The position numbers and the translations under genes are program-made. Below the pieces are notes generated by a model. The model was not told the origin of the DNA. It searched no databases and saw nothing but the letters and a program-made list of their open reading frames with translations. Positions 1 to 11,998 of a stretch of DNA of 64,000 bases are shown in pieces. Positions within the stretch are counted from its first letter, which is position 1. Each line of letters begins with the position of its first letter. Location of the stretch: NCBI RefSeq assembly GCF_004210375.1, contig NC_134825.1:67385558-67449557 (forward strand), written 5' to 3'. The DNA comes from Tachypleus tridentatus (lineage: Eukaryota; Arthropoda; Merostomata; Xiphosura; Limulidae).

Positions 1-1941
1 GAATAACGATTGACAACTTTCTACAGTAGTTCACTTGTTATATAGTTGTTAAAATCAAAACTGTGGATGTTACAATCATTTTTTTCTATTATTGTAAAAT
101 GTTATAACTCGAAGAACTCCAACAAGAGCAAATATGAATAAGTTGTGAGCGTATATCAAAATAATTACTGTTACGAAATACTTGGTATCATACACTTACA
201 TCTCATTCTATCAATTTATGTAAAAATCGCTAAATCGTGTATGCCTCCTTTATGTTGTTATATACATAATACTGCACGACAATGTGACACTGTAAAAATG
301 ATTTTATATTTAACATATACAACATTCACACATGTAGGAGGTATAATGTAGTAGTAATATTTGAAACAAAATTGATGCTTAATTAGCTATGCTGTTACCT
401 TATTAACATTCAAAATTACAAAACTAATTTGTCAATAACATATAATTATACATACATGTACTACATATAATTGTACTATATATTTTTTTTTAATTTAGCT
501 GTGTTGTTACGTTGGTATTTATGTTGTTCTGAAGGTCCATACATTTACCTGTAACTTATCCAAATTCTTTCCTCCTCTATGCCTATTCTGAAATCAACAT
601 AGCAAAATTTAATACATCTCTGGTATGGTATACATATGATGTAACTAATGCTAGTTAGCATACCTTCCAAATAACAGTACATTTTATTACTTGTTTTTCA
701 GTAATGTACATGTAGGTATGATTATGTATTCTTCACTGTTATCTCGCGAAATGTGTGAGACGTAATACATTGAATATGCAACTCAAAAAAGTGATTAATG
801 ATTTAAAAAGCTAGAACTGTGATATGCTAAATATCCCGACTGACCACAAGTCAAGATTACCCCTTGCATTGTTTTACGATATACCAGACATAGTAGGTTT
901 CTAGTCCGGGCAAGATTTCCAGAAAGGATTTCCGGATCATCACAGCGAGGACCAAAACAGCATATTAGTCTTTATCGTTTGTTTTTTTTTTACCTTCATG
1001 TTCATTTAATATCGGCTTCTACAAGATAAATGGGAATTCGGGCACAATAAACGGAAATAGCACCTAGTCGCACATTTTGAATTTTACAAGCCATAGGACC
1101 TAAATTCGCCACTGGGCTACAAAAGTCTGTAAATGAAAGCTTTCAATGTGTAATTTGAACATTTTTATATTCCAGACTGCCTACAATGCTTTTCAGTCAC
1201 AAAAGTAGGGGAAGTTTATTTACTGAAATATATATAACCTTATTGGCGAAGTTAGGAAGTATGGCTCGTATTCATACGTAAATATAGTGACTAAATTTCT
1301 ACAGAATCAGGTACGTTATGACGCCCACCTGGTCGTTATTCGACATTAAGGTCGGTAATTAACTGTGCAAATTTACTTCATGCACGCAATTTGCTTCATA
1401 ATTGCAATAATCGCAGATATGTTTAGTCAATTATATAGTTTTCTCTAGAAATTCTCACCCTCTTCGAAACTCACATATGCTAGTGTGTTGTTGATTTGTC
1501 CCCGTTTTGGCGGCCATTTTGAAACCTCTATTACGTCTCAGTCTGTAACTGGTCAATGTACAAAGTGGTCTCTCTCTGTTTATAACTCTATGACATAACT
1601 CCAGTAAAACACATCCTAATGGTTCAATCTTCATTTTACAACAATATGATGCAAATAATTGACGCAATTTTTATAACTGAATGTTTTGCTTTGCGAGATG
1701 TGTTATGGTTTTAAATAAACTTTTCTTCAGATTATGTTATTGTTTGTTTTTTAAATACCGAAAAAGCAGTATTTTAAGAAAGTATCTGAACGTTGACAGT
1801 ACATTCGACTTATTAATGACTCTTTCAACATGGTTATTTTTGGGCACAAGGTGGAGTTGTAGCTGAAATAATTATCAACTTCACCCCACCCCCCTCTATA
1901 ACTAATAAGAAATATATTTTTATTTAGGTATCTTCGTGGAA
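1..1941. other. No gene recognised
   Basis: AT-rich sequence without conserved coding frames. A CpG-containing patch at 1500-1520 includes a YY1-like GCGGCCATTTTG, which is the only site of note. Confidence 0.5.
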
Positions 1942-2170
1942 GGTCCCAGCATGGTCACCTGGTTAGGGCGCTCGCCACGTAATGTGAAAGTCGCGGAATC
2001 GAATCCCTGTCACACCAAACATGCGCGCCGTTATAGCCTTGGAGGCGTTATAAAATTATGTTTACTCCCACTATTCGTTGGTCAAAGAGTAATCCAAGAG
2101 TCTTACACTGCTAACTTCGGGATGACTTGCAGAGATAGCCCTCGTGTAGCTTTGCGCGAAATTCACAAAC
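1942..2170 (+). repeat. SINE family A (tRNA-derived), internally deleted
   Basis: The tRNA-like head (box A region ATGGTCACCTGG, box B-like GGAATCGAATCCC) is followed by the family body CCCACTATTCGTTGGT and the tail TAGCTTTGCGCGAAATTC. About 40 bases of the centre (the GGCGGTGGGTGG segment) are missing. Confidence 0.85.
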
Positions 2171-2970
2171 ACCTTACCAGAACTTTTGTTCTGCAGTTTC
2201 ATCACTATACATGTGTCTGTATGGGCGTTTAGAAATGTATTTCATTTGAACGGCTAATAAGGAAATCTTCACAAACTGGTTTAGAAGTGTATGTAAATTA
2301 TTGGTTGAAGTATTTAACCCGAGGATTAAGGATTTACCTGACTATAGTAGTAAAGTATTGCCACAGTCCTATTCACTTTTCAGCTTTTTCCTGTTCACAA
2401 TCAAACAATAACCACACGTATAAAAGCTTATCACAAACATTAGTGTAAATAAACATCTTGCTTACTTTTTTTCATTTCTTTTCCTTTCCGAGTTAGATTT
2501 AATCATTAAAGGCCTAAACATGCCTTTGGAGAATACCATAGACTTTTCTGTCGGACATTACTGTATTTGAATACTACGTGCTATAAGATGTTATATTTAG
2601 GATTAAACCGTTAATGTAATTTAAAATTTCTAATTTGATTGTGCAATTATTCTAAGGTCATAACAGATGAGTTTTAATCGCTTTTAGATAAAATGACAAA
2701 ATGCATGTATAACTGATCCATGAACAAGCACGCATCTCATAAATCTAATAGATTGTAAAGATAGTTAAAAGTAGTAAAGCTATTAGAGTAATGTCCTGTA
2801 GATATTTATACATGTAATATGTTATAAAAAGTAATTAAAACTTAGGTTTAAATAGTTATTGAAAGAATATCCCATCAGTGTTTCTCAAGTTGTGTATAAA
2901 AACCTTCTAAAAATGATAATTATTTGAAAAACCAAGACGTTAAAAATTTAGTTTCTTTCTTTCATTTTTT
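2171..2970. other. No gene recognised
   Basis: AT-rich spacer, no repeats or coding frames identified. Confidence 0.5.
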
Positions 2971-3073
2971 TAGCAAAGCAACATCGGGCTATATGCTGAG
3001 CCTACCGAGGGGAATCGAAACCCTTATTTTAGGATTGTACCTTCGTAGACTTACCGCTTTACTAGCGGGGGCG
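2971..3073 (-). repeat. SINE family B (tRNA-derived)
   Basis: Reverse complement carries the family B head (GCTAGTA-like box A, GGTTTCGATTCCCC-like box B) and the tail ATGTTGCTTTGCTA. Confidence 0.8.
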
Positions 3074-3253
3074 AAAATTTAGTAAGAAGTGTATATTATA
3101 AATTTTATGAAATAAAGTTTCAGTTATTGCATGAAATTATCCGATCACGAACGTTTTTGGTTTTTTTACAAAGTCACTTTTCATTATATCTAAGTGAATA
3201 ATCTTTTCTGATTTCGATTTTACAATGAAATATTTTGTATGTAGTTTGTTTTG

Positions 3254-3530
3254 TTTTGTTTATTTTTGTTGTTTTTTTAATTTCGCGCAAAGCTACTCGA
3301 GGGCTATCTGCGCTAGCTGTCCTTAATTTTGCAGTGTAAGACTAGAGGGAAAGCAACTAGTCATCACCACCCACCACCAACTCTTGGGCTACTCTTTTAT
3401 CAACTAATAGTGGGTTTGACCGTCACATTATAACGCCCCCACGGCTGAAAGGACGAGCATGTTTGGCGCGACGGGGATGCGAACCCGCGACCCTAGGATT
3501 ACGAGTCGCACGCCTTAACCTACCCGGCCA
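3254..3530 (-). repeat. SINE family A, nearly full length with target duplication
   Basis: A full family A copy on the minus strand is flanked by TAGTTTGTTTTG at 3242-3253 and 3531-3542, a 12-base target duplication (T-rich, so somewhat less decisive). Confidence 0.9.
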
Positions 3531-3542
3531 TAGTTTGTTTTG

Positions 3543-3632
3543 ATAAAGTCACACTGAGCTATCTCTGTGTCCATCGCGAGAAATCGAATCCCGGATTTTA
3601 GCATCTTAAGTCGACTTATCACTATCCCACCA
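3543..3632 (-). repeat. SINE family C-like, strongly diverged
   Basis: The reverse complement has the order CAGTGG-like head, AAATCCGGGATTCGATT box B region and a GCTATCTCTGTG tail related to family C. It touches a family A copy on each side. Confidence 0.5.
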
Positions 3633-3634
3633 GA

Positions 3635-3848
3635 AGCCGTCATACCAAACATGCCCGCTCCTTCAGCCGTGGGGCGTTATAATATGACGGTCAATCCCAC
3701 TATTCGTTGGTAAAAGAGTAGTCCAAGAGTTGGCGGTGGGTGGTGATGACTAGCTGCCTCCCTCTAGTCCTACACTGCTAAATTATGGACGGTTAGCGCA
3801 AATAGCCCTCGTGTAGTTTTGCGCGAAATTCAAAACAAACTAAACCCA
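3635..3848 (+). repeat. SINE family A, 5' truncated
   Basis: Body and tail of family A from the CATACCAAACATGC junction onward; the tRNA-like head is missing. Confidence 0.85.
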
Positions 3849-4112
3849 CCATAGAAAAGTGTTTATGTAAATATTCAATTTTGTCCTAATTTAAGATAAA
3901 AGTTAAACTATGAGAAGTATAGTCCGTTAAACAATGTTATCCTCTTCCGTTATTATATAATTTAATCTTAAAATGCCAACTCACTTTAAATAATAAGTTG
4001 TTTGTTTGTTTAAGAAATACGAATTAAAATATGCCTTAAATAGAGGTTTAATTTAAATGAATTATCACAGATGGCAATCAGCTCGATATTTTCAAGTTAT
4101 CTTGTTATGGGC

Positions 4113-4226
4113 TGTGTTTTTCTCACAGCAAAGCCACATCAAGCTATCTGCTTTGCCCCCCGAGGGGAATCGAACGTCTGTTTTTAGCGTTGTAAATCAG
4201 GAGATTTGCCATTATCCCAACGGAAA
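4113..4226 (-). repeat. SINE family B, diverged
   Basis: Reverse complement shows box B with GATTCCCCTCGG, the TTTACAACGCTAAAA segment and the GATGTGGCTTTGCTG tail. Confidence 0.75.
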
Positions 4227-5179
4227 GACTTCAAATTGTCAACAAAACCGTCGTTGGTCAGTGAGTGTTTTCAAGTATGAGTGTTATATAAATCTGTTTA
4301 GCACAATCATATTAATATATAATTTTCAAGGTTATTTTTCAACTTAATTTTGTATGCATTCAGTACTATGTATTTTGATAAATTTCAAGCAATACTGTCC
4401 AACAGTTTACATGTTTTTCAACACTATCTTAAAAAAAACAAGCGAAATGATATTCTTCAATTTATTGTCTAGTATAATTCAAATAATGTTTATACGTTTA
4501 AAGTGCGTACACATAGGTTAGTGAGGTTTTTGAAAACTTAAATTTTGGTATTACTGTTCGTTAAATATAACTAAAGAAAAACGCTGAGAATGTTATACCC
4601 TAAAAGAAAGGGTTTTGTTTTAGAGGCGAGCAAGCTTGCTAAACTACTAAAATATCTATTTTACACCTTTAATTTCTATTTTATTTTACAATGGTTATAT
4701 TTTCAGCAACATTATTTAGATAACTATATTCATCTAGTGATTTTGTGAACGTTTTTTTGATCCGAAAGTGAACAAAATACTTGTGTGGCGTTATGGCCAC
4801 TTCAATAGTTTTAGAACTTTCCGTAAAGTACAAGTTATTGCCATGATATAGTTTTATATTGGCTTATGTTTTCAACGATACCACCTCAAGGTAAACAAAC
4901 TCAATGTACTCAATCCGAATGCAAAGTCTGATAACCTCAAATTTTCTTTCGTAATGAAAGAGCATTACGTATAACCAGAATGTACGGCGATTTGCGATGT
5001 GATTCTGTTGTTAAAAATCTTTTGTAGTTTTTATTTATTTATTTATTTCCTGGTTACTTTGCAATAAAGTTGATGGCTTATAACGTTTAACTTCTGGGTT
5101 CAGTCTCTGGGGCGTACACGGCGGAGAAATAAATAACAAAAAAAATGCTTCAAAATTTATTATTTTTCTGAAAGATTGT

Positions 5180-5278
5180 TGGTTTTAGTTAAGCACGATG
5201 ACTATCTATGCTTTGTTCACCCAAAATTTCGTAACCCTGTTTCTAGCATTGTAAATACGCAAACATATTACTGGACTA
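5180..5278 (-). repeat. SINE family C-like, diverged
   Basis: TTAGTTAAGCAC tail, GCTATCTATGCT module and TTTCTAGCATTGTAAAT anticodon-arm segment match family C read on the minus strand. Confidence 0.55.
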
Positions 5279-7079
5279 TTGAAGAGTTCTTCTGAAAGCT
5301 TGATACAATATGTAACTTTCTTGAAACTAAGAGATAACTTTAGAACTTACATGCATTACATAACTAAAACATCACTTTTGTCAGACATGTATCACAAAAA
5401 TGTATTTTACATGTATTTCAGTTGCTCTTTTTCCTGTAAAAATGTGAAAATAATATTATTTTCTCTCTGTAAAATAAACTATTATTTCAAAAAAGATATA
5501 CCAATGTAGTTGAGAATGATTATGAAAAAAATATATATTTATATAAAATCAGACAACTTTGAATGTATTCGAAAACGAATTGTTATTAAACCAAATAGAT
5601 TGTTTAATTTTAAAATGGTAGATGGCAACACAGAAGCTTTTTTCTATTGAATACACCAATGAAAATCAATTTTCTTGTGACGTCACTCCTCATCCTCTCC
5701 AACCTTTTCCTTTTGACGTTTCAGGCAGTCGCGCCTTTGTTTGTAGGGTATTATTTGTGAATTGAGTAGGAGAGGTAAAGGAGATTATTCTTCTGCATTT
5801 AATCAGCCATTCTGGCTGTTCAGAAGAAGTATTAGAATGCATAGATTAAAGTTTTAAAGCTTAAATTGGAATTAAAATGAGTTTGACGACTATTTTGTGT
5901 TACGTTTATAGCGGTAAGCTTACTTGAAAGATGCATCTGTCATAGGTTGAGATTTTTGTTGGGCGCCATATTGTTTTAACAACAGGACAAGGAATAACTG
6001 TTGAAAACTTGTGTTCTTGCCTTAATGGGATTATTTATCTTTATCTGTTTATAATGCTAAAACCAAAGGATATTTACGAAGGATTACTTATCTTTGTAGG
6101 AATTATATGTCCATTTTAAACTGTGGGCATCTTATTTTTTCAAAAGGTGAAGGTGAACCCTCATTTCTTTTGCTATACTGATTCTCAGTTTACACATTTT
6201 ATTTTTCCTTACAACAAAGGCAACCTGTAATTAGAAAATTTTCGAGTTGCTTTTTTGTACATTTAAAACAATTTTACTAATTTCCTAGCATCTGATTTTT
6301 GTAATCATGTGTATAGTTTTACCCTTTGAAATTGTATTTCTCTTGTAATTTTTTAAGTGTAAAAATTGTATTTAGCAGTTAACTTTGAAATAATTTGTTA
6401 AAAATTCAAACTTTTTGATATGAAAATAGAATGTTTCATGGACTTTAAAAAAAAAGTGAGGATTGGTAGTAACTTAAGTTTTATTTTTTGACGACAAATT
6501 TGTGTAGTATTTGTATCATGAGTGTTTAATAAAGTACATTAATTTGTATACTCGGAGAGCTTTCGAGGGCCGATATGAATCTGATATTTAAAGTTTTTAT
6601 ATTATGAAGTAATTTATGTTGTGTTTAGTTTTGAAACAAAAACTTTATTTAGCTGAAATAAAGGATATGTTGGAAATTAATTTTTTTTTATAATGTTACA
6701 ATTATGCAGCAAGTAGTGATTTATAATTAGCAATTCGGTGTTTAACTTTACATTAGTCACAGTACAGATTATAAATTAGTGTTTGGGAAATTCTGTTTAT
6801 AGTTTATATATTTTGGAACGAGTTTGTGTATTCACTACATTTAAACAGGTGTTATTCTTTCACATTGCTATCTCCATTGAATCCCAGTAAACCTAAGCAA
6901 TTTAGGTCCATTTTAAATTAAAGTGCTTAAAATGTTGAATAATAAAGATAACATTAAATAACCATGTTTTGACTCATTTTGTTGTAAATAATTTGATAAT
7001 TTTATTGAAATTTTAATTAAACTATCGAATTTCAAAACAGTTATGAAAAATACAAAGTATATTGATTTAAAAAAAAAAT
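5279..7079. other. Repeat-poor sequence upstream of spen, no gene recognised
   Basis: Mostly AT-rich with the possible distal promoter at 5670-5975. Short frames here do not resemble known proteins. Confidence 0.4.
5678..5685. promoter_or_regulatory. Consensus CRE in a possible distal promoter
   Basis: TGACGTCA lies in a locally GC-richer, repeat-free stretch (about 5670-5975) that also holds a YY1-like GCGCCATATTG (5963-5973) and an AG|GTAAAG donor-like site near 5775. A 5' UTR exon of spen could start here. Confidence 0.4.
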
Positions 7080-7337
7080 TCTGCATCTTGAATCTGTACT
7101 CGCGACCGGAATATCATGGAATGAACACACTACCTCGTTATTTGCTGTTGCCATAGGATGTTGCTCGTAGAGTTGCGCTCGTACTTTACCGCACAGCACG
7201 AGAGGTAGCTGCCAGTATGACGTCATTTGAACGGTGGAGTTCGTACGTGTGTGCCGTTCGCGAGCAAAACACATCGTGCATGATTTTGTCAGATGGGCTG
7301 TGCGAGAGAAAAGACCTGATGTGGACCCTTGTGCAAG
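7080..7337 (+). promoter_or_regulatory. Probable spen 5' untranslated / proximal promoter region
   Basis: This stretch just upstream of the spen start is richer in CpG than its surroundings and contains a full CRE palindrome (7218-7225) and a half X-box-like GTTGCCATAGG near 7147. An AG after a T-rich stretch near 7291 could be an acceptor of a 5' UTR exon. Transcription start cannot be read from sequence. Confidence 0.45.
7218..7225. promoter_or_regulatory. Consensus CRE (CREB/ATF) palindrome
   Basis: TGACGTCA, 113 bases upstream of the spen start codon. This is the full-strength site for CREB/ATF bZIP factors; occupancy is inference. Confidence 0.5.
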
Positions 7338-7420
7338 ATGGTTAGAGAGACTAGACACCTCTGGATTGGAAATTTACCAGATAATATTCGAGAAGAGAGG
7401 ATATTGGAGCATTTTAAACG
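7338..7420 (+). CDS. spen: First coding exon of a SPEN / split-ends orthologue (N-terminus of RRM1)
   Basis: The exon encodes 27 full codons plus two bases of the next, beginning MVRETRHLW and continuing with IGNLPDNIREE, then ILEHFK. This closely follows the recalled N-terminus of animal SPEN/MINT proteins (MVRETRHLWVGNLP), the start of the first RNA-recognition motif; IGNLP is the RNP2 strand. SPEN proteins are very large nuclear RNA-binding corepressors with several N-terminal RRMs and a C-terminal SPOC domain, acting in Notch-linked repression and RNA-dependent silencing. The ATG has a favourable context (GCAAGATGG) and an in-frame TGA lies at 7317-7319, so it is the true start. The reading frame breaks at CG followed by GTACGTGAGT, a strong donor, leaving an Arg codon split after base 2. 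Vertebrate SPEN, as I recall, also has a short first coding exon ending near this residue. No RRM continuation was recognised downstream, so the next exon lies beyond 64 kb. Very confident of family, less so of exact paralogue. Confidence 0.9.
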
Positions 7421-7430
7421 GTACGTGAGT
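7421..7430 (+). promoter_or_regulatory. 5' splice donor of spen intron 1
   Basis: The sequence GTACGTGAGT directly follows the conserved RRM1 coding bases and matches the donor consensus. Past it the frame loses all similarity to SPEN. Confidence 0.85.
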
Positions 7431-9007
7431 GTGTGTCGTCAGATTTTGACGGACTGTGTGTGCTTCATTTACGGGCATGTGTTCTCGTGGCCAAACGGCC
7501 GCGTCCGTATGTCATGCTGATAAAAGAATATTTTAAAAGAAAAAAAAATTGTGGTGGATTATTATTGTTATCGTTATTATTCCAAAATGGCTTAATGTTA
7601 TCAAGGAGTTTGGGTTCACATGTGGCAATGAAAAGTTCTGTCAAAGAATATTTTTCGATTTCTCAGTCATTTGGATTCCGCTTGGGCAGGCAACCTGTAT
7701 CAGAATCCACATTTATATTACCACGCAAGAGAAGCGTGGTCTGGAGCAAGCACTCGTAATCTGTGGTGGGATCAGTTTTGGATTACTCTTTTGTTGGATA
7801 ATTATTGCTTAATATATATACAAATTTGGGTTTGTCGTTTTCATTTATTTGTTTATTTTATTAAAAGAAAATGAAACATTCATAAGCTATACCCTTATAT
7901 TTATTATTTACACTTAGAACCATATTCTAAGATGGTTCTAAATCACTTGAATAGTTCATTATTATATTCACCTATACCTGATATTAATTTTTCATACTCT
8001 TTAGTTAATAGTAATTAAACAGATAGGTCAGAAGACAGCATTTAAGCACTTGGTTTTAACACAAGCTATGAGGTCAAGAACGAAATGTATTTTATAGTAA
8101 TTAAGGTTTCGTTAGTTTTAGCAAATTAGCTTTGTACAAAATACCCACGCATGTCGACCTTACAGATTTTACTTATTTCATGGATTAAGAAAACTGAAAT
8201 AGTGAAACGGTATATTTAATTGGTGTTTTATGGCTTTATGAACAGGATCAACCGAAACGTCTGTAATGGTAAGTTCTCAACTCAACTTTTTCATGCTAGT
8301 GTCAAAGGAAACAAAATATATGCTGCATTGTGAAATTTTGTAAAGATGTTTCAAAGAAACTCCGTAATCAGACGATCGTCAGGTTATTTATATTAAATAG
8401 TTGGTTTTTTTGTTGGTTATTTAAAAGGTAGACAAAGATTAATCGTTCGATTTAATTATTTAAGTCTACCGTATTTGTTTTTCTGACTCGTCTGTCAGAT
8501 TTTACTTTGCTTCGGTTTTCACCCATTCCCGATAATGTAAAGATGTTGACCTTACAAAGAGAAGAATATAAATCCTTGTTGTTTTAATAAATACAGGTTT
8601 ACGCAGTTATGTTGAATATGTAATAGTTTGTGACAGAAGGTTAATGTATTCCTCAACTTCAACACCACTTAGCAACGTATTGCAATTAAAGAACCGCTAG
8701 CGCTTCCTTGATGTAAGATGTTTGTTTCCTTTTAACGTATCAAATGCTATTTTTTCATGAAAGTTTTGAACTTATCGAAGCTCTTAAATTGAAATGATTG
8801 TTTTCTAAATACGGTTCAATGAATCACAGTATTGTTCGTAAGAGGAAAAGGGCCGATCGTTTCATCTTATTGCATATAAATAGTTTTAACTTCGTTAAAA
8901 AACACGAACAGAGATAGCATCGCAATGTAAGGTCGTAAAATTAGTATATTATGAACCGATACAGTCACAGAAATTATTTTAAAACTGACATTAGTTCCCG
9001 TCACGCT

Positions 9008-9155
9008 TGACCTAGTGTGGAGTGGTTAGCATACTCCGACTGTGAATTTGAGCATTCATGGTTCGCGAACCAATGTCGCAAAAAGCGCTCCGCATATTGG
9101 GAATCTGGGTGGGTATACTATAAGAGTGACCGTTAAATCTCACTATTCGGTCTGA
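9008..9155 (+). repeat. SINE family D: different tRNA head on a family A-like centre
   Basis: Starts with GACCTAGTGTGGAGTGGTTAG (tRNA-like box A) and an ATGGTTCGCGAACC box B, then a CGCTCCGCATATTGGG segment found in no other family here. It then continues into GTGACCGTTAAATCTCACTATTCGG cut from the family A type of body. The 3' end is missing. Confidence 0.6.
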
Positions 9156-9255
9156 GAAATAGACAGTGTCGTTTAAATTATCACTTTATTATATGGAAAA
9201 GAAAGGAAATGTAATTAACAAATAACACTTAGAGAGCGAAGAGAAATTAAAGCGG

Positions 9256-9293
9256 GTTAACATTGTCTTTATTTGGTACGAGACAATGTTAAC
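9256..9293. repeat. Perfect 13-bp inverted repeat (hairpin)
   Basis: GTTAACATTGTCT at 9256-9268 is matched exactly by its reverse complement at 9281-9293 with a 12-base loop. Confidence 0.8.
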
Positions 9294-10303
9294 AAGGACG
9301 ATGTAAAGCTTTGGTAATACAGGTGTCAAGATTCCCAAAAAATAAAACCTAGGACAGTACATAAAACACTAGCGTTTGTGTTCCGTAAACAAAATGTACT
9401 GTATTCATTCTGTGTAATTTTAATTTCCTTAACAGTTTAGGGTAGAAACTTTAGTATATGTTTACCATTGTTATTATAGATTCTTTTTTATTATCAACTG
9501 ATGAAACAATGCATTCTAGTATTATAAATAAGAATAATAATGAGTTCAACTTATTACTGGGTTGAATTGTTTTTCTTTTCCGTGTAAATGACTTTATTTG
9601 TTGAAGTTAATAACGGATTTTTATTTTTTGTAAGTCTGAATTTTCAGTTTCGTTCGTATGTTTAATTGCATATTTATTTTGAATATACGTACAGTTTGTA
9701 GGACTATTTCGGGTTGACTCTCAAAATTCGTGATTTTTTTTTTTTATGTAGATTCCTCATCGTTGTGACAAAGTGTGTGCACTATTTGACAACGTGTACT
9801 TATGTAAAGCTTGAAAAACGAAGTGTTCATACATTTTTCTTTATTAGGTACGTTGGAGATAGACTGAAAAAGTGAGCCAAAAAATCTACTTTTGAAACAG
9901 TCTGATATAAACTCACAGACGTGTAATATACGTAATGACCAGCACTTGATACCTGTAATTATCGATTTCATAAACTTTGTAATTGATGTAAGGCCCTCTG
10001 GTGGTTTAAACATTAAATTACAAGCTGGTGAATAATTTAAATAAGTAATTTATTCGTTTCTTTTTTTTAACCATCCAAATTACGTTTACTAACATCGACT
10101 TTATCTCCTTTATATGGGATTTTTCATCAACGAAAGTTTTTTTTCAAAGATCTTGGTAAAAATGAAAAACATATACACAGTGCTTTTCCGCTTTTAGAAA
10201 AAGTGTCAAAATATTTGTTGTTTGTGTTTGCTCACTTTGATAAATTTTATCTTATAATGACACGAGTTTCATCCTGAAACCCCTAAACTCAGATTTATTG
10301 AAA
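9294..10303. other. No gene recognised
   Basis: AT-rich intronic spacer; the 89-codon minus-strand frame near 9744-10013 has no recognisable similarity. Confidence 0.5.
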
Positions 10304-10410
10304 CATAGTGGTATGTCTTCGGATTTATAATGCTAAAATAAGGGATTCGATTCACCTCAACAGACATATCAGACAGCCCAATGTGACTTTGCTATAAGAA
10401 ACGCAAAACA
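10304..10410 (+). repeat. SINE family B, diverged
   Basis: GTGGTATGTCTTCGGATTTA head, GGGATTCGATTC box B and AATGTGACTTTGCTATAAGAA tail. Confidence 0.75.
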
Positions 10411-10534
10411 TTGTGAATGGTGAAGTTAAAGAAAAGTTTCAGTTTTGGTGATTTTTTGACTGATAGTAGTATTACAAATTTTTATAAAAAGGTTGGGGAA
10501 AAAAACTACCTTCACACTCCAAATAAACAAATAT

Positions 10535-10569
10535 GTTAACTAACGTTTCGTCTTTGCGACTTCCTCAGG
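10535..10569 (-). ncRNA. Hammerhead-like ribozyme motif, probable Penelope-type retroelement remnant
   Basis: On the minus strand the order is CTGAGGA, a spare A, a three-base-pair stem GTC/GAC closing GCAAA, then GAAACGTTAG. CTGANGA followed by a stem and GAAA is the hammerhead core. An extra base between core and stem II departs from the canonical fold. Penelope-like elements are known to carry small hammerhead variants near their ends. No reverse transcriptase is visible nearby, so only a terminal remnant could remain. Confidence 0.4.
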
Positions 10570-11190
10570 GTTGATGTACACAACTGTTCGATAATAGAAT
10601 AGTCGTACAAGCCCTTCCAGTGTGCACTACAAAATTTGAAGAAAAAAAAACAAAACGTTTTATAGGGTAACTGCGAAAAATCTTGTTAATTTACTTTCTT
10701 CGAATTTTGTAGTTTTTACTACAACCAAAAGGCGTCGTGTGTATCAGTTAAAAAACAAAAGTATTACATTTCGGTTATATTATTTTTGTAATTTCAGCTA
10801 CGCTGACCAAACAACTGGTGAGACGGTGTTTAATAAACTTCCTTAACATTTGTACGAAAAATAATCTAAAGCAAGCACATGGTGAATCACCTACCACGTA
10901 GCGTAATGTTTACGTAGTCTTATGAAAACACACGAGCACGTTGTACGAGTGAACTAATTTCGCCTTATGTGGCCGTTGTGTGTATGTGCGTTTTTCATTG
11001 TGTTTGACCTCGAACTTTAGACTAATTGATATTTGTATTTGAAAAATAATCACCCATTTACAGCGTTCAAAGTAATGGATAGTATATTATGCATTAATTC
11101 TTCTTGATACGAGGGTGAACTTGAACAATCAATGGACATTTTTTTCTTACCACGTAAACTAGCGATGACATTTCTATTTTTACTTCTGTA
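10570..11190. other. No gene recognised
   Basis: Spacer without identifiable repeats or coding frames. Confidence 0.5.
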
Positions 11191-11302
11191 AGCCCTCTGC
11201 TAGTACAGCAGTAAAGCTGTACAGATTTACAACGCTAAAATCAGGGATTCGATCTCCCTCGGTGGGCTCAGCAGATAGCTCGATGCAGTTTTACTATAAG
11301 TC
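11191..11302 (+). repeat. SINE family B
   Basis: CTGCTAGTACAGCAGTAAAG head, ATTTACAACGCTAAAATC arm and CCTCGGTGGGCTCAGCAGAT junction typical of the family. Confidence 0.85.
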
Positions 11303-11998
11303 TTCCGTAAAAGATTACAAAGATAAATAGTGGGTACGTAATTTGGAATACGGACAATGTCCCACACAAATATTGTTTTTATATAATTACATTTTTTAGT
11401 TCTTTTTAACACATCTTGAAAGTTTGTTTGCAATTTTAGGTTTGTTTGTTTCAAAGTGAAAATTTAATTATGTCAGAAAAATTACTCAGTGTTTGTTTAC
11501 AAGTGAGAATCTAATTAGGTAAGTAGTTTAGTAATTACAGTATTTTTCAAGATGAGAAATTACGCATTGTTGCAGAAAATTCGGCACTTATGGCATAAAA
11601 CTGGCGTCTCTTAGAAAGAAATGGTTCTACTTAAAACAATTGTCAAACACATTTTTCTGTCAAATACAAGACTAAAACTTTTCAGAAATTGATTAGAAAA
11701 TACGAAAGACATTCGAAAAAAACAATTTTGAACACAAATATGACTTCAATTCATGTAAAGAAAAACTTGGAGCAATTGAAATATTGTTTTAAAAAATTTC
11801 TTGAATATTTATAAAAAATTAGGTTTTGGTGGTCGACTTTATTTGATTACTGTATCCAAGTCTTATAATTTTTTCCAAAGTATGCATCTTGTGCTTTATC
11901 AAAGTAATACCAAATTTTTGCAACTAAGTACAAGGTGTTTGCAAAACTCTATGAATAGGAATGCAACATCAAAAGTCAGTTTAAATCCAGAGTCAGTA

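Noticed and set aside
5090..5140. A further SINE head (CTTCTGGGTTCAGTCTCTGG)
   Set aside because: Box B-like text only, without head or tail of any family.
7234..7874. Overlapping plus-strand frames of 63-108 codons around and after the spen exon
   Set aside because: They are other frames of the exon or readings past the splice donor; only the short MVRETRHLW frame has family similarity.
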